A DNA stretch of 64,000 bases from Thermoanaerobaculia bacterium (GTDB lineage Bacteria > Acidobacteriota > Thermoanaerobaculia > Multivoradales > Multivoraceae): positions 109,501-173,500 of the forward strand of contig JAJEHN010000017.1 of the NCBI GenBank assembly GCA_022823665.1, read 5' to 3'. The notes under the pieces are model-generated. The model was not told the DNA's origin. It saw only the letters and a program-made list of their open reading frames with translations, and ran no database searches. Below are positions 24,051-34,044 of the stretch, piece by piece. The position numbers and the translations under genes are program-made. Numbering within the stretch: the first letter of the stretch is position 1; the number at the start of each line of letters is the position of its first letter.

Positions 24051-24448
24051 CGCGCCGGCTCCGACAGTTCCAGCAGCACGCCGCCGGCGCTCTTCGGGTG
24101 GACGAACTGGACCGTGGCGCCCTCGGCGCCGGGGCCGGGCCGTTCGCGCAGGAGAGACAGTCCACCGTCTCGCAGCTTCCCGTCATCCTCGTGAACGTCG
24201 TCGCTGCGCATGCAGAGGTGGTGTATGCCCGGGCCGCGGCGCTCGAGGAAGCGCCCCACCGGAGAATCGCTCGACAGCGGCTCCAGGAGTTCGATCCGCG
24301 TGCCGCCGCAGGGGATCATCGCTACCCGCACCCCTTCGTGCTCGACCACCTCGATCGCCGTGATCTCGAGGCCCAGCTTCTCGTAGAACGCTCGCGCCTC
24401 TTCGATCGAAGGGACGGCGATCGCGACATGGTCCAGACCCGTGATCAT
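24047..24448 (-). CDS. mce: Methylmalonyl-CoA epimerase
   Basis: Interconverts (S)- and (R)-methylmalonyl-CoA, linking acyl-CoA carboxylase to the mutase. A 133-residue protein of the vicinal oxygen chelate fold with metal ligands in LDHVAIAV (H7), GIHHLCM (H76/H77) and VLLELSE (E127). Length and motifs are typical. It lies 2 bases after meaB and overlaps carA, so pyrimidine and propionate genes share a transcript here. Confidence 0.92.
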   Translation of the reverse strand: MITGLDHVAIAVPSIEEARAFYEKLGLEITAIEVVEHEGVRVAMIPCGGTRIELLEPLSSDSPVGRFLERRGPGIHHLCMRSDDVHEDDGKLRDGGLSLLRERPGPGAEGATVQFVHPKSAGGVLLELSEPAR

Positions 24449-24450
24449 TG

Positions 24451-25509
24451 CTATGCGTCTCGGTGTTGCCGGAATCCGCCGACGAACTCGCCGACCAGCC
24501 GGTCCGCCAGATCGTAGGGATCGACCGGATCACAGGGATCGCTGGCCGGCCCGGCTTCCAGCGGCGCCCGATTCTGCTGCGAATCGGCCTCCCCGTCCAG
24601 CACCTTCGATCCCGCGGCCGCCAGGAGCGCCCGCGCGAACCGGTCGTCGTCGATCGAGCGCATGGCGAGCCGCAGGACCTCGGCGCGATACAGGTCGAGC
24701 ACTCGCCGCCGCAGGCGGGCCGCCCGCCGGTCGCGAATCTCGCCTCCGGCCCGCAGCCGTTCGAAACACGCGGACACCGCGTCCAGGACCTCCGCCGCGC
24801 CTTCGTCCGTCCGCGCCACGGTCGGCAGCACGGCCGGCGGCTCGCCACCGGCTCCGTCCGCCAGGTCGAGCATCTCCACGATCGACCGCCGAGCGGCGGC
24901 GGCGCCCGGCAGATCGCTCTTGTTGACGACGAACACGTCCGCGATCTCCATCGTCCCGCTCTTGATCGCCTGAACGCCGTCGCCCAGGCCGGGCGCCGTG
25001 ACGAGAACGACGAGGTCCGAGTTCCGGCGAATGGCGGTCTGGGCCTGCCCGGTGCCCACGGTCTCCACCAGAATCCAGGGAAAGCCTGCGGCGTCGAGCA
25101 GGTCGGTCGCCGCCGCCGCCGCCTGCGCCAGTCCGCCGCCGGCGCCGCGCGAGGCCATCGACCGGATGAACACGCCCGGATCGGTTTCCAGGTCGGACAT
25201 CCGCACCCGGTCGCCGAGCACGGCGCCGCCGGTCAGAGGGCTGGTCGGGTCGAACGCGAGCACCGCCACCGGCTCTCCCCGTTTCCGGAGTTCCCGGGCC
25301 AGAGCGGCCGTCAACGTGCTCTTGCCGACCCCGGGCGGTCCGGTCAGACCGATCGTCATCGCGCGGCCGGCACGCCGCCAGGCCGTCTTCGCGAGGGCCT
25401 GCGTATCCACGCCGCCCTCGATCGCGGTCAGAGCCCGGCCCAGCCGGCGGGTCTCGCGCCAGGGCTCGGCGCCATCCAGCCAGGCGCCGGCGGTCCGGTC
25501 GACGCTCAC
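24451..25509 (-). CDS. meaB: MeaB-type G-protein chaperone of methylmalonyl-CoA mutase
   Basis: GTPase that loads and protects the B12 cofactor of the mutase. The GTG at 25509 overlaps the previous stop (GTGA) and gives 352 residues. Walker A is GPPGVGKS (57-64), a FDPTSPLTGG switch and VETVGTGQ follow, and VNKSD gives guanine specificity. The conserved SMASRGAGGGLA segment is diagnostic for MeaB/ArgK. The frame is open further upstream, but that part overlaps the SpoIID-like gene. Confidence 0.95.
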   Translation of the reverse strand: MSVDRTAGAWLDGAEPWRETRRLGRALTAIEGGVDTQALAKTAWRRAGRAMTIGLTGPPGVGKSTLTAALARELRKRGEPVAVLAFDPTSPLTGGAVLGDRVRMSDLETDPGVFIRSMASRGAGGGLAQAAAAATDLLDAAGFPWILVETVGTGQAQTAIRRNSDLVVLVTAPGLGDGVQAIKSGTMEIADVFVVNKSDLPGAAAARRSIVEMLDLADGAGGEPPAVLPTVARTDEGAAEVLDAVSACFERLRAGGEIRDRRAARLRRRVLDLYRAEVLRLAMRSIDDDRFARALLAAAGSKVLDGEADSQQNRAPLEAGPASDPCDPVDPYDLADRLVGEFVGGFRQHRDA

Positions 25510-27329
25510 GATGCGAACCTGCCGATCTCGACCGCGCCGTAGTAGTGCCAGAGGATCTCCCGGTAAGTCAGACCGCGCTGCGCCATGAGGTACGCACCGA
25601 CCTGGCACATGCCGACGCCGTGGCCGCGGCCGCGGCCGGCGAAGCGCCACCCGGGAACGTCGCCGGCTTCGGCGGTCAGCCAGACGAGGTGTTCGGGGAT
25701 GTCGAGCAGCCAGCGGATCGCGAGACCCTGGAGTTCCACCGTGCCCTTTTCGCCGATCAGGTCAATGCGGGTCACCCGACCCGAGACGCCGCGCTCCAGC
25801 ACCCTCATGGACCTGAGCCCCAGGCCGGGGAAGCGCTTCTCGACGGCGGCGCGTAGCGAAGCGTGGGAACGCCAGAGCGACCACGGCTCCGCCTTCGGTT
25901 GATCTCCAGTTCGCGGCGTCTCGTGGACGACCAGCACCACCTGGCCGCGGACCAGGTAGACGCGCAGCCGGTCGCCCGGCGCGGCCGTCAGGGATGGCGC
26001 CGGCACACCGAGCTCGCCAGGGGACGTCCCAGGCGGGACCTCGGTCACCAACAGCGCCGACTCGGAAACCAACGGCACCAGCCGGCGGCGACCCTGCTGG
26101 CGCAGGTCGAGCCAGCCGCCGGCGAGGCCGCCCAGGCTCCCTTCGACAACTTCCAGATCGCCGCCGGAACGGGCGCGGTCCAGTCGCTCATCCACCCGTC
26201 TCTCGCGCACACTTCGAACGCCGACCGACCTCAGCAGGTGCCTGGCGGGCGAACCCTCGGCGCCGCCCGCCAGGGTCACGACTCCCCCTTCGACACAGGC
26301 CGTTCCCAGAGGGCCCCCGCCCGCCAGAAGAGGGAAGACGTGATCGACGAGTTCGGTGCCGCCGCCGCAACTCGCCGTGAACAGCGCCTCCTGGAGCGCG
26401 CCGTCACGAAGCAGGATCTCGCCGCCGGTCGCCGCGATCGCGCGGTCCGAGACGGGGTGCTCAACCTCCAGGCCGCCGTAGACCTGGCACAGCGGCGTGG
26501 CGCAGAGGTCGTACCCCTCCTCTTCGAACTCGCCCAGACGCTTTGCCGCGTAGGTGCGCGCGGCGACGGCCTGCGCCTTGATCGCCTCGAGCTCCGGGTA
26601 CAGGTCCGGGCCGAGCTCGACCGGCACGACGCCGCGGAGGTAGTCCTCGAGCGGCGCCGCGTTGACGACATTCAGTCCGGCCCGGTCGCTCAGGAAGACC
26701 TCGAGCGCACCGCGGTAGCGCCGGCCCAGGATGCGAACGACACCGTCGGCCGACTCGAGCCGCAGCCTGCGCCCCGCGACCCTGCCAAGCCCATTCACCT
26801 CGAAGCCCGGCTCCTCCAGGACCTGACCCTCGATGGTGATCCAGACGTCGTCGAACCCTTCGACATGAAGCCGGCCACGAGCCTTCTCCGCCGCCTCCCG
26901 GTCGCCGAAACGGCCCACCCGGACCCGGTACAGGCCGTTGCCCGCGTCGAGCACCGAGTCCGCCCGCTGATCCAGCAGGTCCGCCAGCCGGCCGGCCAGC
27001 TTCTCCGCCTGCACCCGATCCCGCAACGCCGCCACCTGCAGGCGATGAACTCCCGGACTCGCCTTCCCCGGCGCCGCCAGCACCTCGAAGGAGCCGGCAA
27101 CCTCGACCCGCCGGCCCGCGTCGTCCACGAACCACGAAGGCCCGTCGCAGCACGCAACCTCGACCCGCTCCAGGTCCGTGGCCAGCCCCAGCCGAATCTC
27201 CTCCGGCAACACGATCGACGGCGGAGACGCCGTCGGGCTGGGTGTCGCCGCCAGCAGCAGACAGGCCGCAACCCCCAGACCAAGGTTAGTCATCCACCGC
27301 TTGACCATCTGCGACCCGCTCACTCCCAT
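25506..27329 (-). CDS. SPOR and SpoIID/LytB domain secreted protein
   Basis: A 607-residue exported protein with a signal peptide in the first 35 residues. A SPOR-type peptidoglycan-binding domain spans about 92-170 (HRLQVAALRDRVQAEKLAGR, YRVRVGRFGDREAAEKA). A SpoIID domain follows (LEDYLRGVVPVELGPDLYPE and KAQAVAARTYA), and the C-terminal GRGRGHGVGMCQVGAYLMA block completes it. SpoIID proteins are lytic transglycosylases acting on glycan stripped of stem peptides. No spore genes are present, so a role in cell division or wall turnover is likelier. The start could also be the ATG at 27308. Confidence 0.85.
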   Translation of the reverse strand: MGVSGSQMVKRWMTNLGLGVAACLLLAATPSPTASPPSIVLPEEIRLGLATDLERVEVACCDGPSWFVDDAGRRVEVAGSFEVLAAPGKASPGVHRLQVAALRDRVQAEKLAGRLADLLDQRADSVLDAGNGLYRVRVGRFGDREAAEKARGRLHVEGFDDVWITIEGQVLEEPGFEVNGLGRVAGRRLRLESADGVVRILGRRYRGALEVFLSDRAGLNVVNAAPLEDYLRGVVPVELGPDLYPELEAIKAQAVAARTYAAKRLGEFEEEGYDLCATPLCQVYGGLEVEHPVSDRAIAATGGEILLRDGALQEALFTASCGGGTELVDHVFPLLAGGGPLGTACVEGGVVTLAGGAEGSPARHLLRSVGVRSVRERRVDERLDRARSGGDLEVVEGSLGGLAGGWLDLRQQGRRRLVPLVSESALLVTEVPPGTSPGELGVPAPSLTAAPGDRLRVYLVRGQVVLVVHETPRTGDQPKAEPWSLWRSHASLRAAVEKRFPGLGLRSMRVLERGVSGRVTRIDLIGEKGTVELQGLAIRWLLDIPEHLVWLTAEAGDVPGWRFAGRGRGHGVGMCQVGAYLMAQRGLTYREILWHYYGAVEIGRFAS

Positions 27330-27396
27330 TGCCAGTTACATACGTTATTGGAAATACGCCAAAGCGGCCGTCGCGAAGGATGGTTCTTTGAGAAGT

Positions 27397-27462
27397 GCCG
27401 GCCTAAGGCCGGCGCGATCCTCCGCCGCCTTCGGCGGAAGCGGGTCAGAAGACCCGCGCACC
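27397..27462 (-). repeat. Three-hairpin composite repeat, copy A1
   Basis: In minus orientation: GGTGCG tag with stem CGGGTC/GACCCG and loop TTCT (27440-27462), then a CCGCC/GGCGG hairpin (27424-27436), then GCCGGCC/GGCCGGC with a 3-base loop (27397-27413). Copies A2 near 32.4 kb and A3 near 43.9 kb share this order. Confidence 0.85.
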
Positions 27463-27537
27463 CAGAGCTACGGCGTCGGTGCTCCGCACTTCTCTTCAGC
27501 AACCGGCGCGTCCTGATCGTCGAGCCAAAAGTCTCCA

Positions 27538-27718
27538 GTCCCGCGACGTCGGCCGGAGGGGAGGGTCCCAGGGGGTCGGAGGCAAGCGATTGTCGAGACC
27601 CCCTCAGCAACCGAGGACCTGCCGGAGCGCAGCCGACAACAGCGAGCGCCCAACCCCCATACTCCGAGAGAGCGCGAGCGTCCCCTGGGACCCTCCCCTC
27701 CGGCCGACGTTGCGGGAC
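27538..27718. repeat. 181-bp element with 37-bp near-perfect inverted ends (MITE-like)
   Basis: The left arm 27538-27574 and right arm 27682-27718 are inverted copies matching at 36 of 37 positions, both reading from GTCCCGC inward to CCCAGGGG. They enclose 107 bases without a coding frame. The element ends 11 bases short of the DnaC-like gene's stop. The structure fits a non-autonomous mobile element or a very long hairpin. Confidence 0.8.
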
Positions 27719-27729
27719 GGGTGCTACGG

Positions 27730-28479
27730 CTACCGATGCTGGTGCGCCTGCAACTCGTGCCGGTAGTCGCCGACGGCGTCGATGAGGATCGGTTTCGCCA
27801 TCTGGTGGAGGCGGCTGATCAGGCTGGCGGGGACGCGGCCGGCCAGGTTCCGGGCCACGTCCGCAGGGTCGCCGTCGGCCTCGGACGTCAGGTAGTAGTT
27901 GCTGGTGAACAGGGTCGGCCGGCGGGCCATGTAGCGGCCGTTGATCAGCAGGTACAGGGTGTCGGAGACGAAGGGCGAGGGCCGCCGCGCGCCCAGCTCG
28001 TCGACGACAACCACCTCCGCCTCCTGGAGCGGACGCAGCAGGTCGGCCTGGTTCCGCGGAGCGTCGGGCTGGAAGGTTGCCTGGATGTCGGCGACCAGGC
28101 TGGTGAAGTCCACGAAGCGGCCGCCGACGCCGTACTGCTCGGCCAGCTCGATCAGCACGGCCACGGCAAGGTGCGTCTTGCCCCGGCCGCTCGGGCCGAT
28201 GAAAACAAGTCCGGTTTCGTTCAACGAGCCGTCGAGCTCCATGAACTCCTCGATGTACTGGTCGCAATCCCGCCGCGCGGTGAGGAGCTGGTCGCCCACG
28301 TCCCCAGCGAGCCGGAAGTTCGTGAGACGGCAACCCTGGTACTTGGGCGGAATGCCCAGGTCGTCGACGCGGCGTCCGCGGACACGGGTCGAGTGGCAGG
28401 TGCAGCGCCGCGCCCGGTTCGTGGCGAGGTCGACGATCCAACCGCGTCCGCTACAAAGTTCGCAACCTTCCTCGTTCAA
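27730..28479 (-). CDS. DnaC/DnaI/IstB-type AAA ATPase
   Basis: A 249-residue ATPase with an N-terminal zinc-knuckle-like set of cysteines (C6, C9, C26, C28). Walker A is GPSGRGKT (95-102), Walker B is VVVVDELG (157-163), and the family block LYLLINGRYMARRPTLFTSN is present. Proteins of this form load the replicative helicase, while IstB relatives help transposases. No transposase is near, so helicase loader is likelier. It overlaps the HspR-like gene by 4 bases and appears to be cotranscribed with dnaK. Confidence 0.82.
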   Translation of the reverse strand: MNEEGCELCSGRGWIVDLATNRARRCTCHSTRVRGRRVDDLGIPPKYQGCRLTNFRLAGDVGDQLLTARRDCDQYIEEFMELDGSLNETGLVFIGPSGRGKTHLAVAVLIELAEQYGVGGRFVDFTSLVADIQATFQPDAPRNQADLLRPLQEAEVVVVDELGARRPSPFVSDTLYLLINGRYMARRPTLFTSNYYLTSEADGDPADVARNLAGRVPASLISRLHQMAKPILIDAVGDYRHELQAHQHR

Positions 28480-28907
28480 TCCTCGTCCTCGACCTTGACC
28501 AGCGCGCCGCTTCGCACCCAGACCAGGGCGTGCCGGCGCCGGACACCCCGGCGGCGGTCCGCCGCGTCGCGCTCAACGATCGAGAGTAGCCGGTCCCGCT
28601 CGGCCTCGAGCCGCGCCAGCCGTTCCTGCAGCGTGAGAATGACCTCCACTCCCGCCAGGTTGACCCCCATGTCCCGGGTCAGGGTCAGGATCGACTCGAG
28701 CCTGTTCAGGGAATCCTGATCGTAGAGGCGCGTGTTGCCGTCGCTCCGTTGCGGCTCCAGAAGGCCCTCCCGCTCGTAGAGCCGGAGGGTCTGCGGATGG
28801 ATGTCGTAGCGCTCGGCGACCTTGCTGATCATCACGTAGCGGCCGCCCCCCACCCGCCGGCGGCGTGACGGGGGACGGCGCTCACGCGACGACCGCGGCG
28901 GCGCCAC
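28476..28907 (-). CDS. hspR: HspR-like MerR-family repressor
   Basis: A MerR-type regulator whose winged helix reads YVMISKVAERYDIHPQTLRLYEREGLL, which is characteristic of HspR. A coiled-coil stretch follows (LTLQERLARLEAERDRLL). HspR represses chaperone genes with DnaK as co-repressor, and here it follows dnaK directly. The GTG at 28907 next to the dnaK stop gives 143 residues; starts at 28835 (GTG) or 28832 (ATG) would remove a very basic 24-25 residue extension. No clear HAIR operator (CTTGAGT-N7-ACTCAAG) is visible upstream of dnaK. Confidence 0.88.
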   Translation of the reverse strand: MAPPRSSRERRPPSRRRRVGGGRYVMISKVAERYDIHPQTLRLYEREGLLEPQRSDGNTRLYDQDSLNRLESILTLTRDMGVNLAGVEVILTLQERLARLEAERDRLLSIVERDAADRRRGVRRRHALVWVRSGALVKVEDED

Positions 28908-30857
<1,950 letters not shown>

Positions 30858-30929
30858 GACTCTCTCTCCTGAATCGTCCGCCCAGTGAGCGCGAACGGGT
30901 CGGTTCTCTGTTTTTCGCGCTTCGGGCGG

Positions 30930-30949
30930 GTGCGGTAAGAAAACCGCAC
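30930..30949 (-). promoter_or_regulatory. Hairpin in the dnaK leader
   Basis: GTGCGGT and ACCGCAC form a perfect 7-bp stem around a 6-base loop, about 73-92 bases before the TTG start and within the predicted untranslated leader. It could affect mRNA stability or temperature response. Confidence 0.5.
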
Positions 30950-30971
30950 TACCTGGCCCGACGCGACAGCG

Positions 30972-31000
30972 ACACTAGGACCTAAGCGATCCGTTGTCAA
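30972..31000 (-). promoter_or_regulatory. Sigma-70-type promoter of dnaK
   Basis: On the minus strand a perfect TTGACA (30995-31000) is separated by exactly 17 bases from TAGTGT (30972-30977). It predicts a leader of roughly 105-110 bases before dnaK. This is the best promoter match in the window. Confidence 0.7.
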
Positions 31001-31083
31001 GTCCCAGAAGCGATGATCTGATTGTAGAGCGCTCAGATTCTACGCCGAGGCCGCCGCTGTAAGCACGCGGATCGGCAAGGCAA

Positions 31084-31572
31084 TCAGCTACTGCTCTTCT
31101 CGACGTACCGCATCCGGAGCTGCGCGAGAAGATCCTCGAGCACGGCCGTCTCCTGCTCGGAGACGTTGCCCCGCGTCTTCTCCTGCAGCACCGCCAGCAG
31201 GTCGATGTGGAGCCGGGCCCGCGGCAGATCCTGGGCGCTCTGACCGTCCGGTAGCTGGGCGTCGCCAAGCAGGAAGGCGATCGGCTCGGCGAGAACGGCG
31301 ACCAGGTCCATGAAGCCCGGAGACTGCGCCCCGCGCGGCGGCATGTGCGGCGCCTCCGCGGTCCCGGGGCCCGGGGGCGGCTCCGCGGATGCGGCCTGTT
31401 CAGCCCCGCTTGCCCGCGCCTCGCCCGCACTCGCCGCGCTGTCCGGTTCAGCGACAGGAGGCGGCTGTTCCGCGGCCGGCGCGGCTCCCCCGGCCTTCTG
31501 CTGCTCGAGGAAGCGGTACTCTTCGCGCAGTTCGCCGTCGTCCGTGAACATCCTTCTGTCGGTGACTTTCAC
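31084..31572 (-). CDS. DUF1844 family protein
   Basis: A 162-residue protein of unknown function. The GTG at 31572 follows GGAGG at good spacing. The N-terminal half is low-complexity Ala/Pro/Glu. Residues from about 90 hold the DUF1844 domain (FMDLVAVLAEPIAFLLGD and LHIDLLAVLQEKTRGN), a short helical unit common in Acidobacteriota and deltaproteobacterial groups. It is divergent from mazG with only 22 bases between starts. The frame is open upstream to 31626, but that would overlap the mazG start. Confidence 0.8.
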   Translation of the reverse strand: MKVTDRRMFTDDGELREEYRFLEQQKAGGAAPAAEQPPPVAEPDSAASAGEARASGAEQAASAEPPPGPGTAEAPHMPPRGAQSPGFMDLVAVLAEPIAFLLGDAQLPDGQSAQDLPRARLHIDLLAVLQEKTRGNVSEQETAVLEDLLAQLRMRYVEKSSS

Positions 31573-31594
31573 TTCCGACCTCCGCTTCCCACGA

Positions 31595-32440
31595 ATGCAG
31601 GATCCTAACAAAGGAGATCGTGCCACGACCGACTCCTGCTCGCTCGCTCCGATCGCCGATCTGATCGACCGGTTGCGCGTCGACTGCCCCTGGGACCGCG
31701 AGCTGTCACTGGCGGATCTCCGCGCATACCTGATCGAGGAGGCTCACGAACTGGCCGCGGCGATCGACGAACGGGATCCCGCCGCGATCAACGAGGAACT
31801 GGGCGACCTGCTGTTCGAGGCGGTGTACGTCGCCCGGCTGACCGCCGCCGAACTGGGGGAGATGCCCCTCGGCGGAGCGATCCGCACCGTGATCGACAAG
31901 ATGGTCGCGCGACACCCTCACGTCTTCGGCGACGAGAAGGACCAGGCAGCGCCGGGTTCCGCGGCTGAAGTCGCGGCGAGGTGGGAACAGCGCAAGCGGA
32001 ACTCCGACGGCGAACGTTCCGTGCTGGACGGCGTACCGGCGTCACTGCCGGCCCTGGTCGGCGCCTACCGGCTCGGGCAGAAGGCGGCCGGCATCGGTTT
32101 CGACTGGGACTCGACCGAAGCCGTGCGCGCCAAGGTGGCCGAGGAACTCGGCGAACTGGACCAGGAGACGGCCGGCGGCCAGGCCGGCCAGTCCGCCGGG
32201 GCGCAGGCGCGGGTCGAAGAGGAACTGGGCGACGTCCTGTTCGCGCTCGCCAACCTCGCCCGCCACCTGAAGGTGGACCCGGAGCGCGCGCTGGCGGCGG
32301 CGAACCGGAAGTTCCGTCGCCGCTTCGCGGCAATGGAGGCGGAGCTTGGACCCGGCGGCGAGCACCGGATGGAGGAGCTGGAGCGGCTGTGGGAGCGGGC
32401 TAAAGAAAGAGAAGGTCGGGCTTCGCCCGGCGATCCCTAG
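31595..32440 (+). CDS. mazG: MazG nucleoside triphosphate pyrophosphohydrolase
   Basis: Hydrolyses (d)NTPs to monophosphates, cleaning nucleotide pools. The ATG at 31595 gives 281 residues with two MazG domains. The first carries CPWDRELSLADLRAYLIEEAHEL and NEELGDLLFE; the second carries GFDWDSTEAVRAKVAEELGEL and VEEELGDVLFA. The paired EExxE and ExxD metal motifs are intact. The last ten residues and the stop codon are read from the palindromic repeat A2, so the natural C-terminus may have been altered by repeat insertion. The ribosome binding site is weak. Confidence 0.9.
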   Translation: MQDPNKGDRATTDSCSLAPIADLIDRLRVDCPWDRELSLADLRAYLIEEAHELAAAIDERDPAAINEELGDLLFEAVYVARLTAAELGEMPLGGAIRTVIDKMVARHPHVFGDEKDQAAPGSAAEVAARWEQRKRNSDGERSVLDGVPASLPALVGAYRLGQKAAGIGFDWDSTEAVRAKVAEELGELDQETAGGQAGQSAGAQARVEEELGDVLFALANLARHLKVDPERALAAANRKFRRRFAAMEAELGPGGEHRMEELERLWERAKEREGRASPGDP

Positions 32441-32478
32441 CCGCCTTCGGCGGCAGCGGGTCAGAAGACCCGCGCACC
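32417..32478 (-). repeat. Three-hairpin composite repeat, copy A2
   Basis: GGTGCG tag with stem CGGGTC/GACCCG, loop TTCT (32456-32478, minus orientation), then CCGCC/GGCGG (32441-32453) and CGGGC/GCCCG (32417-32429). It sits between the convergent mazG and S41 genes and supplies the mazG stop codon. It could serve as a two-way terminator, although it lacks a U tract. Confidence 0.85.
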
Positions 32479-32480
32479 GA

Positions 32481-33737
32481 CTACAACTGCGCGGGCGCCG
32501 TCGGAGCCTCCAGGATGAGCTCCAGGGCGTCTTCCAGCACCGGGTCGGATCCGTCCTCCGGTTCGCCGAAGGAGAACGTGTTCACGCGGTGATCGTTGCT
32601 GACGCGGATTCGGCCGTTCAGCCGTTCGCCCTCCGGGTCCGTGTAGAAGGCCGCGGTCGTTTCGAGCAGGCCTCCGCCGCTCGGCAGCTCGATCTGCTGC
32701 AGCGTTCCGGCGTAGCCGAAGGTCGACTCGCCGTAGTGGTCCGCGTCGACCGACTGACGCAGGACGGCGGTCAGGATCTCGGCCGGCCCCTGGGAACTGC
32801 GATCGGTCAGGACGTCGATGCTTCCCGAGTACAGGCCCCCCGCGCCTTCGAAGGTCTCGAGCTTCCGGTCCTCGCGGTCGACCAGGCTGCCCAGCTCGCC
32901 CCCGGCGAACAGGCCCGCTACCGCGTAGGCGGCCTCCGCGGAACCTCCCGCGACCCCGCGGAGATCGATCAACAGGGAGTCGCCGGCGTAGCCGTCGAGC
33001 AACGCCTCCACCCGGGCGGCCGTGCCGGAGCCGAAGCTCGGGATCCTCAGCACGCCAACACCGTCGACCTCTTCGAACCCGGGTTGCAGCGGCTCGTACT
33101 CGTCCAGGGTCAGACTCACGTCGACGCTGTTGCCGCGCCGCACCAGTTCCAGCTCCAGTTCCGAACCGACCGGACCGGCGAGCTGGCGCCGCAGTTCCCA
33201 CAGGGGCATCGCACGGGATGAGCGACCGTTGATACCGGCGACGATGTCGTTCCGCTCCAGGCCCGCGGCCTCGGCCGGACTGCCGCCGTCGACCGCGACC
33301 ACGTAGGCGGTGCCGCGCTCCTTGAGCACGAGGACGCCCGAATGCCGGCGGCCCACCTCACGCGCCGCCCGGTACGACTCGACTTCGCCCGGCGGTACGT
33401 AGACCGAGAAGGGATCGAGGGCATCCGTCACGCCATCCATGGCGCCCGCCGTCAGGCTGCGTCCGTCGGTCGCCTCGACGTACGAGCCGCGGATCAGCCG
33501 AAGTACCTCCTCCCACAGCGTGAGGTACTTGTAGATCGAGTCCCGTCCGCCGTCTTCCGCGTCGTCGCTGGCGCCCAGCCAGGCGCCGCCGGCGAGACCG
33601 AAGACCAGGAGCAGGGACAGGCAGACGACAGCCAGCCGGCCGCCGCCGACCCCGCGGCGGCGATGCTCCCGCGGCCGCCCCCTGCCTTCCGCGTCCACCG
33701 CTCTGTCAGGCGACCGAGGCGACTGCCTCGTCCTCAT
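32481..33737 (-). CDS. S41 (C-terminal processing) peptidase-like protein, catalytic Lys missing
   Basis: A 418-residue exported protein: an N-terminal membrane helix (about 34-55), a PDZ domain (LKERGTAYVVAVDGGSPAEA onward) and an S41 catalytic domain. The nucleophile region reads VLTDRSSQGPAEIL, so the serine appears kept. The following TFGKG motif, which carries the catalytic lysine, reads TFGYAG. It may be a pseudoprotease or use another base. The start overlaps the STAS gene by 32 bases; a shorter start is possible. Its stop lies 3 bases from repeat A2. Confidence 0.8.
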   Translation of the reverse strand: MRTRQSPRSPDRAVDAEGRGRPREHRRRGVGGGRLAVVCLSLLLVFGLAGGAWLGASDDAEDGGRDSIYKYLTLWEEVLRLIRGSYVEATDGRSLTAGAMDGVTDALDPFSVYVPPGEVESYRAAREVGRRHSGVLVLKERGTAYVVAVDGGSPAEAAGLERNDIVAGINGRSSRAMPLWELRRQLAGPVGSELELELVRRGNSVDVSLTLDEYEPLQPGFEEVDGVGVLRIPSFGSGTAARVEALLDGYAGDSLLIDLRGVAGGSAEAAYAVAGLFAGGELGSLVDREDRKLETFEGAGGLYSGSIDVLTDRSSQGPAEILTAVLRQSVDADHYGESTFGYAGTLQQIELPSGGGLLETTAAFYTDPEGERLNGRIRVSNDHRVNTFSFGEPEDGSDPVLEDALELILEAPTAPAQL

Positions 33738-34044
33738 CCTCCAGGATGTCCAGCACGGTAACCAACTGGGTGATCTGGAGCACTCCGAGGACCCTGCTCG
33801 GCATGGAGAACAGGCGCAGCTTGCCGCCGCGGTTGGTGACCGTCGTGTAGGCCGCGACCAGTTCGCCGACGCCGGAGGAGTCGATGGAGCGCACGCGCCC
33901 CATGTTCAGCAGGATGTTCGTAGCGCCTTCGCCGACCGCCGCGAGGACGGCCTCTCTCAAGGCAACGTCGCCCTCGCCGATCGTGATCCTGCCCTGGAGA
34001 TCGAGAATCGTCGCTCCATCCCGCTGGCGCTTGTCAATCTTCAT
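33706..34044 (-). CDS. STAS-domain anti-anti-sigma factor
   Basis: A 112-residue SpoIIAA/RsbV-like protein starting at an ATG preceded by AGGGAGGAG. The phosphorylation loop is VRSIDSSGVGELVAAY (52-67). Partner-switching proteins of this kind release a sigma factor or another target when unphosphorylated. The kinase-like gene just upstream overlaps it by 11 bases. No sigma factor is encoded nearby. Confidence 0.9.
   Translation of the reverse strand: MKIDKRQRDGATILDLQGRITIGEGDVALREAVLAAVGEGATNILLNMGRVRSIDSSGVGELVAAYTTVTNRGGKLRLFSMPSRVLGVLQITQLVTVLDILEDEDEAVASVA

Larger units (their letters stand above)
27330..27729. other. 400-base gene-free region filled with palindromic repeats
   Basis: It separates the SpoIID-like gene from the 3' end of the DnaC-like gene. 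It holds a three-hairpin composite repeat (27397-27462) and a long inverted-repeat element (27538-27718). The AT-richer stretch just upstream of the SpoIID-like gene (about 27335-27365) may carry its promoter. I see no real coding frame. Confidence 0.65.
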
